NCBI GenBank assembly: GCA_018903055.1
Contig: JAHIPW010000028.1
Span: 1 to 6,878, forward strand
DNA: 6,878 nucleotides
DNA from: DRGV01 sp018903055 [NCBI: bacterium]
Lineage (GTDB): Bacteria > UBP18 > UBA7526
Direction: 5' to 3'
In this document: one piece after another, positions 1 to 5,575 of the stretch
Layout: each line of letters opens with the position of its first letter
How positions within the stretch are numbered: the first letter of the stretch is position 1
Notes under the pieces: generated by a model
What the model saw: only the letters and a program-made list of their open reading frames with translations
Database searches by the model: none
What the model was told of the DNA's origin: nothing
Translations under genes and position numbers: made by a program

Positions 1-48
1 AGCAAGAGAACCGGAATAGACTATCTTAAAAAGATAAAAGGAAAGTAG
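1..48 (+). CDS. C-terminal tail of an upstream gene (partial)
   Basis: Only one of the three + frames is open from the left edge. It reads SKRTGIDYLKKIKGK and stops at TAG 46-48, while the other two frames stop within the first 33 bases. The lysine-rich end looks like a normal protein C-terminus. The stop lies 2 bases before the next ATG at 51, the tight spacing expected of an operon with translational coupling. With 15 residues the protein cannot be identified, and the reading could be a chance open stretch. The sequence left of the window would settle it. Confidence 0.4.
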   Translation, partial: SKRTGIDYLKKIKGK

Positions 49-50
49 TT

Positions 51-1787
51 ATGAAAAAATTTTTAAGATTTATTACTTTAAGTCTGATTCTACTGCTTTT
101 GACTTTAAGTTCTCTTTCCGTATTTAGTATAGATACTCAGGATATTATTTTCAACGCTATGGACAAAGAGATGAAGCGTTCTATGAAGAAGTTAAAGATA
201 AAGGACTCTCCCAAGCCCTATTTTGTGAAGTATATTATAGAGGATGTGGAAGAATATCGTATCTCAGGTGATTATGGAGTAGTCAAGAATGAGGATGAAA
301 CGAGAAATAGATATTACCATGTAGAGGTAAGGATAGGGGACTATACCTTTGACCAAACGGTCCATCCCGCAGAGAAATCCTATGATCCCAGCAGGTTTGA
401 ATATGTAAGGGAAATTCGCAATATACCATTTCCCATGGAGAATGATGTGAAGGCCATCCGTAATGCCCTATGGCTTCATACCGATCTGGTCTTTAAGCAG
501 GCAGTAAATGAATATTCTGCGAAGCTGGCCAAGGTAAAGAGCGAGGTAGTAGAAGAAGAGAAGATAGAAGATTTTTCAAAGGAAGTTTCCGGAGAATATC
601 AGGGCGCGTTAAAAGTCTTGGCTATTAATAAGGACGATTGGAGAAATAGATTGAGGAAGTATTCCCTGATATTTAAGGAATATCCCGGGATAGATGAGGC
701 GAATATCTATCTCAATATAGAGGTAAGGAATAGATACCTCATGACTTCCGAGGGAACAAAGATAAGTTATGGCACCTGTCGGTACTGGCTATCCACGTCT
801 GTTAATACTATGACAGACGATGGGATGGAGATTAGGAATTATAGGGATTTTGAGGGATGGAAAGAAGAAGACCTCCCGGGAGATGAGATAATTATATCAA
901 AGATAAGAGAGATGTGTCAGGAACTGGTGGATATGAAAGAGGCAAAGGTGATTGAACCCTATTCCGGACCGGTTCTCTTAAAAGGTGATGCGGCTGGGGT
1001 ATTCTTCCACGAGGTATTTGGCCATCGCATAGAGGGCCATCGTCAGAAATCAAAGGAGGAGGCCGAGACCTTTAAGAATAAGATTGGCGAGAGAATATTA
1101 CCGGAGTTCGTCTCCATCTGTGATAATCCGGCAATAAAATATTATCAAGGAAAGCCAGTAGCCGGCTATTACCCTTATGATGAAGAAGGTGTAATATCAG
1201 AAAAGGTAACCCTGGTTAAGGACGGGGTATTAAAAACCTTTTTAATGTCCCGGATGCCAGTGAAGGGATTCAATAAGTCCAATGGGCATGGCAGATTACA
1301 GATTGAATATAGTTGGTATCGGGACCTGGTTCCCAGGCAGGGGAATCTAATTATTGAGGCCTCCCAAACTGTGGAGGAATCAGAGCTGGAGAAAAGATTG
1401 ATCGAAGAATGTAGAAAGCAGAATAAACCCAATGGAATAATCGTTACTACTACTGCCGGCGGCGCTACCTTTACTGGAAGGTTCTGGATACAATCCTTTG
1501 TCCAAATTCCCTTGGTAATCTATAAACTGAACCTGGATGGTTCGAAAGAGATGTTGAGGGGTGCCAGATTTGGGGGCACTCCCCTGGTCAGTCTGGACAA
1601 GATCGTCTGTTTCGGGGATAAACCTCACATATTTAATGGCTACTGCGGGGCAGAATCTGGATATCTACCGGTCTCTGCTGTCTCTCCCTCAGTCATTATC
1701 TCTTCTTTGGAACTGCAGAAAGAGCCGACCAAGAAAGAGAAGCCGCCCCTTCTGCCTTCGCCACTACTGGAAAGGAGTAAGGAGTAA
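51..1787 (+). CDS. Exported TldD/PmbA-family metallopeptidase (active-type subunit)
   Basis: This 578-residue protein belongs to the TldD/PmbA (peptidase U62) family of zinc peptidases that trim unfolded peptides. Residues 1-26 form a Sec signal peptide: KK/R start, a hydrophobic core at about 7-20, and a likely cut after VFS. The mature protein is therefore probably periplasmic or extracytoplasmic, unlike E. coli TldD. The family N-terminal domain covers about 30-290 and the C-terminal catalytic domain about 300-560. The metal site is visible: HEVFGHRIEGH with His320, Glu321 and His325, and Cys532 in GYCG near the end as the expected third ligand, followed by the family-like PVSAVSPSVII. The RGARFGGTP strand is present. 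AAGGAAAG 5 bases before ATG 51 fits a ribosome site, and the start places the signal peptide correctly. The last residues, RSKE, are encoded by a heptad repeat array that also supplies the stop. A paralog follows 97 bases downstream. Family assignment is firm; the substrate is unknown. Confidence 0.9.
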   Translation: MKKFLRFITLSLILLLLTLSSLSVFSIDTQDIIFNAMDKEMKRSMKKLKIKDSPKPYFVKYIIEDVEEYRISGDYGVVKNEDETRNRYYHVEVRIGDYTFDQTVHPAEKSYDPSRFEYVREIRNIPFPMENDVKAIRNALWLHTDLVFKQAVNEYSAKLAKVKSEVVEEEKIEDFSKEVSGEYQGALKVLAINKDDWRNRLRKYSLIFKEYPGIDEANIYLNIEVRNRYLMTSEGTKISYGTCRYWLSTSVNTMTDDGMEIRNYRDFEGWKEEDLPGDEIIISKIREMCQELVDMKEAKVIEPYSGPVLLKGDAAGVFFHEVFGHRIEGHRQKSKEEAETFKNKIGERILPEFVSICDNPAIKYYQGKPVAGYYPYDEEGVISEKVTLVKDGVLKTFLMSRMPVKGFNKSNGHGRLQIEYSWYRDLVPRQGNLIIEASQTVEESELEKRLIEECRKQNKPNGIIVTTTAGGATFTGRFWIQSFVQIPLVIYKLNLDGSKEMLRGARFGGTPLVSLDKIVCFGDKPHIFNGYCGAESGYLPVSAVSPSVIISSLELQKEPTKKEKPPLLPSPLLERSKE

Positions 1788-1835
1788 GGAGTAAGTAACA
1801 AGTAAGAAGTAAGAAGTAAGAAGTAAAAAGTGGGA
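1773..1835 (+). repeat. 7-bp tandem array (AGGAGTA/AGTAAGA), nine units
   Basis: Nine consecutive 7-base units can be laid out: AGGAGTA three times, AGTAACA, AGTAAGA three times, AGTAAAA and AGTGGGA. The array begins inside the end of the preceding gene, encoding its residues 575-578 (RSKE) and its TAA stop. The first eight units share the AGTAA core in one register or another. Because 7 is not a multiple of 3, the TAA carried by the units falls in all three + frames within about 21 bases. The related heptad GTAACCA occurs at 5347-5374, and two similar units lie at 3879-3892. Confidence 0.9.
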
Positions 1836-1838
1836 GAG

Positions 1839-1855
1839 CCCGCCTCTTCGGCGGG
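1839..1855 (+). repeat. Perfect 6-bp hairpin, left member of an inverted pair
   Basis: CCCGCC (1839-1844) and GGCGGG (1850-1855) pair fully across a TCTTC loop. No T tract follows, so it is not a standard intrinsic terminator. It directly abuts a second hairpin of the same size, with no base between them. Read in reverse complement, the second hairpin is a 12-of-17 match to this one. The G+C-rich stem stands out in an A+T-rich spacer. It may stabilise the mRNA 3' end of the upstream cistron or be a small mobile palindrome of REP type; neither is shown. Confidence 0.85.
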
Positions 1856-1872
1856 TCCACCGATGAGGTGGA
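1856..1872 (+). repeat. Perfect 6-bp hairpin, right member, next to the ribosome site
   Basis: TCCACC (1856-1861) and GGTGGA (1867-1872) pair fully around a GATGA loop. The hairpin ends one base before AGGAAAG (1874-1880), the ribosome binding site of the gene starting at 1885. The folded stem would sit right beside the ribosome landing site and could tune initiation. As an inverted copy of the hairpin at 1839-1855, its differences at stem pairs 1 and 4 are both two-sided (C-G to T-A and G-C to A-T), so pairing is kept. Confidence 0.85.
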
Positions 1873-1884
1873 TAGGAAAGTGAA

Positions 1885-3528
1885 ATGGTAGAGAGATTAA
1901 TTAAGGGTTTTGTTTTAGTAATTGCTTTGGTGATTTTTAGTAGCGGGATAATTCAGGCTGCTGAACTAAACGAAAGCAATCAAATTATTTTCAAGGCTAT
2001 GGAGACAGAGTTGAATAGGTCAATGAAGAAATTGAAGATCGAAAAGGATAAACCCTATTTTATAGCCTATACTATAGTAGATAGGAATTATATTTTTATG
2101 GAGGCCACTCTTGGTAAATTTACCGAAGATGACGCCAGACATTATCGGGAGGGCTATGCCATGGTTAAAGTCGGTGACTATCAGTACGATAACTCCATAT
2201 TTAGGAAGAAGAGAAAAGGTCGTAGGGAGTGGGGTCTTCGAACAAGGATCAGTATTCCTCTGGAAGATGATTTGATTATTATGAGGCATAAGTTATGGCT
2301 TTTAACCGATTCTCAATTCAAGGATGCCGTGAACCAATTCACCAGGAAGAAAGAGACCGAGGAGTTGCAGGTTAAGAGGGAAGAGATAGCCGATTTTTCC
2401 AAGGTAAAGCCAGTGGAATATTATGAAGAGACTAAAAAAATTGATATCGATAAGAAAGCCTGGGCGGAGAGACTAAAAAGATTATCCCTGATCTTTAAGG
2501 GCCATCCAGAGATAGAGAAATCGAAGGTCAGTTTGCAGATCTGGGTGGAAATAAGATATTTATTGAATTCCGAAGGAACGAAAATAAAGGATCATAATAT
2601 TGGGTACAAGGTCGATGTAAACGCCTCCACCATCTCCCAGGACGAAATGCCCATTGCCTCTTCTTATACTTTTTACGGGCATAAAGGAGATGATTTACCA
2701 GATGAAATGGAATTAAAAGAAGAGATTGAAAAAATGATAGAAGATATTAATAAGAGATTAAATTCAGAAGTTATTGATGGATATCTGGGACCAGTTTTGG
2801 TTGAAGCTCCGGCCTCTGGATTTTTATTCTTAAAACTAATAGGAAAGAACATTCTTGGCAATAGAGAGGATTATGAAAATAGCGAGCTTCTCTTTTATAA
2901 TAGATTGAATAGAAAAATGACCAACAGGAGCATTTCAGTCTATGCCGACCCCACCATCCAGTATTACAATGGCGTTCCGGTAAGCGATTATTATCTCTAT
3001 GATGCTGAAGGAGTAAAGGCTCGGAAAGTAAACGTCATTGAGAATGGGATATTTAAGAACTATCTCATGACCCGAACACCGATTAAAGGTTTTGAACAAT
3101 CGAATGGATACGCCTATCCTACTAGCCGAGCAAAGGTAGAGCCTGGTGTCAGCAATCTCTTTGTTGAAACAAAAGATAAAATGAGTTATGAACAGCTGAA
3201 AGAGAAATTAATCATCCTTTGTAAAGAGCAGAATCTACCTTATGGCTTAATTATTAGAAGGTTCGATATCGATAGGGAAATCCCGACAAGTGCTGTTAAA
3301 ATCGATGTTAATACTGGTGAGGAGACCCCGGTCTTTGGCTTTGATGCTGTCTCTGTTTCAGATTTAACCATTCTGGATAAGATTATTGCCCTGGCCGATG
3401 ATGAAAAGGTTTGCAATACTTACCAAGGTTCTTGTGTGGCTCCTTCCATCCTGATAGAGGAACTGGAATTTAAGGAAAATAAGGACCTATTCAAAAAACC
3501 ACCATTAATCGATTCCCCATTGAAGTAG
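1885..3528 (+). CDS. Exported TldD/PmbA-family paralog lacking the metal site
   Basis: This 547-residue paralog of the preceding gene aligns by eye along its whole length. Shared stretches include RSMKKLKI, LSLIFK, SEGTKI, PIKGF/PVKGF and a closing KPPLxxSPL. Residues 1-25 form a signal peptide (hydrophobic core 8-23, likely cut after IQA), so it is also exported. The catalytic motif is gone. The partner's HEVFGHRIEGH aligns with LKLIGKNILGN: His to Leu316, Glu to Lys317, second His to Lys321. The ligand Cys aligns with Gln514 in YQGS, with a short deletion after it. The RGARFGGTP strand is also lost. In the E. coli TldD/TldE (PmbA) enzyme one subunit carries the metal and the other does not, so this is best read as the TldE-like partner of the upstream protein. 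Heterodimer formation is inferred. The frame is intact throughout, arguing against a decaying pseudogene. The start is supported by AGGAAAG 4 bases upstream. Confidence 0.87.
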   Translation: MVERLIKGFVLVIALVIFSSGIIQAAELNESNQIIFKAMETELNRSMKKLKIEKDKPYFIAYTIVDRNYIFMEATLGKFTEDDARHYREGYAMVKVGDYQYDNSIFRKKRKGRREWGLRTRISIPLEDDLIIMRHKLWLLTDSQFKDAVNQFTRKKETEELQVKREEIADFSKVKPVEYYEETKKIDIDKKAWAERLKRLSLIFKGHPEIEKSKVSLQIWVEIRYLLNSEGTKIKDHNIGYKVDVNASTISQDEMPIASSYTFYGHKGDDLPDEMELKEEIEKMIEDINKRLNSEVIDGYLGPVLVEAPASGFLFLKLIGKNILGNREDYENSELLFYNRLNRKMTNRSISVYADPTIQYYNGVPVSDYYLYDAEGVKARKVNVIENGIFKNYLMTRTPIKGFEQSNGYAYPTSRAKVEPGVSNLFVETKDKMSYEQLKEKLIILCKEQNLPYGLIIRRFDIDREIPTSAVKIDVNTGEETPVFGFDAVSVSDLTILDKIIALADDEKVCNTYQGSCVAPSILIEELEFKENKDLFKKPPLIDSPLK

Positions 3529-3787
3529 GTGTTTGACCTAAGAACATTTTGGAATATACTTTTTAGAAGAGATTAATACGTAAAGTAATAGAGCTTTAGA
3601 AAACTAATAAGGTATAGAAACTGGTTTAGAGGTGTAGAGACTCGTAACGAGGCTTGAATCTGGAAGCTCGACACTGGATTATGCCAATGAAGTGGAAGGA
3701 AATCGAGCATCGAGTTTCTATGACCAGCATCGATACGAGCATCAACAACGATAAACTTTTACCGACGATACCTATAAAATCTGTGCT
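3529..3787. other. Non-coding spacer with short degenerate repeats
   Basis: No convincing gene was found in this stretch. Apart from the promoter-like pair at its left end, it contains a perfect 11-base palindrome CTCGTAACGAG (3641-3651). There are also three spaced AGCATC boxes: GAGCATCGAG (3705-3714), CAGCATCGAT (3725-3734) and GAGCATCAAC (3737-3746). These resemble worn members of a CGAGCATCGAG-type dispersed repeat. No terminator hairpin with a T tract was recognised after the gene ending at 3528. Confidence 0.5.
3533..3560 (+). promoter_or_regulatory. Possible sigma-70-type promoter
   Basis: TTGACC (3533-3538) and TATACT (3555-3560) are separated by 16 bases, close to the bacterial housekeeping promoter pattern. 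They lie just after the stop of the second TldD-like gene and about 430 bases before the next start, so a transcript would have a long leader containing the 68-bp repeats. The local sequence is A+T rich and such matches arise by chance, so support is modest. Confidence 0.35.
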
Positions 3788-3973
3788 TATCCGTGTGTTT
3801 AATCCCAAACGGTAAGCAAAACAAAAGAATCCGTGTCAAAGATTTTATCCGTGATTATCCGTGTTTTTAATTCCGAACAGTAAGCAGTAAAAAGAAATCC
3901 GTGTCAAAGATCTTATCCGTGATTATCCGTGTGTTTAATCCCGAACGGTAAGCAAAACAAAAGAATCCGTGTC
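3788..3973 (+). repeat. 68-bp tandem direct repeat, 2.7 copies, with ATCCGTG boxes
   Basis: Units start at 3788, 3856 and 3924, an exact 68-base period. Units 1 and 3 differ at one position over their first 50 bases, and unit 2 is more diverged. Each full unit has three ATCCGTG boxes. All eight boxes start at 3789, 3829, 3847, 3857, 3897, 3915, 3925 and 3965, giving spacings of 40, 18 and 10 repeated without error. Unit 3 is cut off where the TAAGGAGG ribosome site of the next gene begins. Unit 2 contains two AGTAANN heptads (3879-3892) where units 1 and 3 have a different A-rich stretch. It could be a mobile or slippage-generated repeat, or a bank of protein binding sites. Confidence 0.9.
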
Positions 3974-3981
3974 TAAGGAGG
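3974..3981 (+). promoter_or_regulatory. Strong ribosome binding site TAAGGAGG
   Basis: TAAGGAGG ends 6 bases before ATG 3988 and fixes that start. It sits where the third 68-bp repeat unit would continue with AAAGATTT, so the ribosome site occupies the tail position of a repeat unit. Confidence 0.85.
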
Positions 3982-3987
3982 TATATT

Positions 3988-5364
3988 ATGTCAAACAAAA
4001 CGGCCACTACTTTACTACCAGAGGAGAGAAAGAAAAGTTTCCGAGAGATTCACAGATGCTATGAGCCCCATCAGGCCTATCTGGAGGCCTCGCGCTGCCT
4101 GATGTGTGAAGATGCTCCCTGTACCAAGGAGTGTCCGGCAGGGGTAGATATTAAGAAATTCATCAGAAAGATAAGATTCCATAACCTGCGAGGGGCTATT
4201 AGGGAGATTAGAAAGGCAAATGTCTTAGCGGGTATCTGCGGAAGGGTCTGTCCCCAGGAGTTACTCTGTCAGAAGGAGTGTAGCAATACCGAAATCGATA
4301 TTCCTATCAATATCACAGCCCTACAGAGATACGTTGCTGATGTTGACTTTAAGAAAGGTCCCAGACCTCTCCCAGGCGTTTCTTCTAAGGGAATTAAAGT
4401 AGCCATAGTCGGCTCTGGCCCAGCGAGCTTAGCCGTAGCTGCTAATCTCGCTCAGAAGGGATATGAGGTTTCTATCTTTGAGGCTGAGGCTAAACCGGGG
4501 GGTCTCTTGACCTATGGAATACCTCCTCATCGGCTTCCTCCATCTGCTACCCAGAAGGAGATTCGTTATATAAAGAAGATGGGGGTGAATATAAAATGTA
4601 ATACCAAGATAACCGATATCGATGAACTCTTCAAAAAAGACTTTAAGGCCATATTCATCGGTGTAGGACTACCTGGGGCGAGGAAGATCGGCCTGCCTGG
4701 TGAAAATCTCAAAGGAGTCTATACCGCTTTAGAATTCTTGAAAGACGTAATCGAAAATAAGTGTAAGACGAAGAAGACTAAGATCGGGAAGAGGGTGGTA
4801 GTCATCGGCGGCGGTGATGTAGCCATGGATGCTGCCTCCTGTGCTCTGAGGCTCGGTGCGCAGAGAGTCGATCTCGTCTGTCTGGAAGGGTATGATGAGA
4901 TGCCCTCCTCACCAGAGGAGAGGAGAATCTCCTGGGAAGAGGGGGTGGAGATCCATACCCGGGTCATGCCTTTAAGAATTATAGGTTCTAAAGGAAGAGT
5001 AACGGGATATAAGGGAATAGGCATCAGATGGCGCAAGCCCGGTCTCTTCATTCCCTCCAATGCCATTCCCATTCCGGGAACAGAATTCAGTCTCAAGGTT
5101 GATACGGTAATCGAGGCCATCGGCCAGATGCCCGATACCGGGAACGTTAAAGGATTCAAGAGAATAGAAACTGCTGGATCAGGGTATATCGTAGCAAAGA
5201 AAAAGACTTTTAAAACTTCTTGTCCTGGGGTCTTTGCTGCGGGAGATATTGTAAATCGGGGAGCCACCGTTGTTCAGGCAGTGGCAGATGGCAATGCCGC
5301 AGCAGAAGCCATTGATGCTTACCTAAAGCGCAAAAGTAAGCATAGGGTAACCAGTAACCAGTGA
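3988..5364 (+). CDS. preT: NAD(P)H-dependent dihydropyrimidine dehydrogenase, PreT-type Fe-S flavoprotein subunit
   Basis: This 458-residue oxidoreductase takes electrons from NAD(P)H through FAD and Fe-S clusters to a partner subunit. The N-terminal domain has Cys37, 40, 45, 49 and Cys84, 88, 94, 98, plus Gln112 in PINITALQ. The spacing matches the N-terminal two-cluster domain of mammalian dihydropyrimidine dehydrogenase, where a Gln in the same place ligates one cluster. A first Rossmann fold has GSGPAS (142-147) with the FAD acid side EAEAKPGG and GIPPHRLP. A second has VVVIGGGDVAMD (270-281) for NAD(P)H. The closing FAD segment is CPGVFAAGDIVNRGATVVQAV (412-432). Glutamate synthase small subunits share this build, but the next gene is PreA-like with its own Fe-S domain and no glutamate synthase large subunit is present, so PreT is preferred. 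The last five residues, VTSNQ, are encoded by a heptad repeat array that also provides the TGA stop. Confidence 0.85.
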   Translation: MSNKTATTLLPEERKKSFREIHRCYEPHQAYLEASRCLMCEDAPCTKECPAGVDIKKFIRKIRFHNLRGAIREIRKANVLAGICGRVCPQELLCQKECSNTEIDIPINITALQRYVADVDFKKGPRPLPGVSSKGIKVAIVGSGPASLAVAANLAQKGYEVSIFEAEAKPGGLLTYGIPPHRLPPSATQKEIRYIKKMGVNIKCNTKITDIDELFKKDFKAIFIGVGLPGARKIGLPGENLKGVYTALEFLKDVIENKCKTKKTKIGKRVVVIGGGDVAMDAASCALRLGAQRVDLVCLEGYDEMPSSPEERRISWEEGVEIHTRVMPLRIIGSKGRVTGYKGIGIRWRKPGLFIPSNAIPIPGTEFSLKVDTVIEAIGQMPDTGNVKGFKRIETAGSGYIVAKKKTFKTSCPGVFAAGDIVNRGATVVQAVADGNAAAEAIDAYLKRKSKHRVTSNQ

Positions 5365-5374
5365 ACAGTAACCA
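5347..5374 (+). repeat. 7-bp tandem array (GTAACCA), four units across the preT stop
   Basis: The units are GTAACCA, GTAACCA, GTGAACA and GTAACCA. The array starts exactly at codon 454 of the preT-like gene, encodes VTSNQ, and its third unit carries the TGA stop (5362-5364). Each unit contains TAA or TGA. It is the left outer arm of a larger inverted arrangement whose right arm lies near 5521-5552. Confidence 0.88.
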
Positions 5375-5388
5375 GCGAAGTCATAGAA

Positions 5389-5506
5389 TATCAGTATATC
5401 AGAACATCAGAATGAGAATTCAGAAGGTCAGAGTACCAGATTCATTTTTTTCAATCTAACCCTCTGATAACTGACCCTCTCCATCTGATAATCTGATTAT
5501 CTGATG
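5389..5506. repeat. Imperfect inverted repeat of ATCAG / CTGAT motifs
   Basis: The left arm (5389-5439) reads TATCAG, TATATCAG, AACATCAG, AATGAG, AATTCAG, AAGGTCAG, AGTACCAG. The reverse complement of the right arm (5462-5506) reads CATCAG, ATAATCAG, ATTATCAG, ATGGAG, AGGGTCAG, TTATCAG. The order of sub-motifs is the same, including the odd GAG and GGTCAG members, with one insertion in the left arm. The roughly 22-base centre includes a run of seven T (5445-5451). It could form a long imperfect hairpin in RNA or a cruciform in DNA. Confidence 0.75.
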
Positions 5507-5518
5507 CTCTTTTACTTT

Positions 5519-5550
5519 TTTACTGTAAACTGTTCGCTGTAAACAGTAAA
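5519..5550. repeat. Inverted repeat TTTACTGT...ACAGTAAA and reversed heptads
   Basis: TTTACTGT (5519-5526) and ACAGTAAA (5543-5550) are perfect inverted 8-mers around 16 bases. On the - strand the block reads as heptads GTTTACT, GTTTACA, GCGAACA, GTTTACA, so it is a heptad array opposite in direction to the one at 5347-5374. It ends 13 bases before the preA ribosome site. Confidence 0.75.
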
Positions 5551-5562
5551 CCATTTTTAAAC

Positions 5563-5570
5563 GAGGAGGA
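5563..5570 (+). promoter_or_regulatory. Strong ribosome binding site GAGGAGGA
   Basis: GAGGAGGA, with core AGGAGG at 5564-5569, lies 6 bases before ATG 5576 and supports that start. Having its own strong site means translation need not be coupled to the upstream subunit gene across the 211-base gap. Confidence 0.8.
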
Positions 5571-5575
5571 AAACG

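Noticed and set aside
1839-1872. Intrinsic transcription terminator
   Set aside because: Both hairpins are convincing, but neither is followed by a T tract, and the second merges into the next ribosome site.
1885-3528. Second TldD-like gene as a pseudogene
   Set aside because: The metal site is gone, but the open frame is full length, has a good ribosome site and signal peptide, and keeps the shared C-terminal motif.
3626-3808. 60-codon open frame on the - strand in the long spacer
   Set aside because: It runs through degenerate repeats, has no ribosome site and no recognisable protein features.
3788-3973. CRISPR array
   Set aside because: Units are contiguous 68-mers with near-identical sequence throughout; there are no unique spacers and no cas genes.
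4719-5267. 182-codon open frame on the - strand inside the preT-like gene
   Set aside because: It lies entirely antisense to a well-supported flavoprotein with intact motifs, has no ribosome site and shows no recognisable domain.
3988-5364. Glutamate synthase small subunit (gltD)
   Set aside because: The fold is shared, but the neighbour is a PreA-type subunit, no large subunit is seen, and the N-terminal Fe-S ligands including Gln112 and the GPAS motif agree with dihydropyrimidine dehydrogenase.
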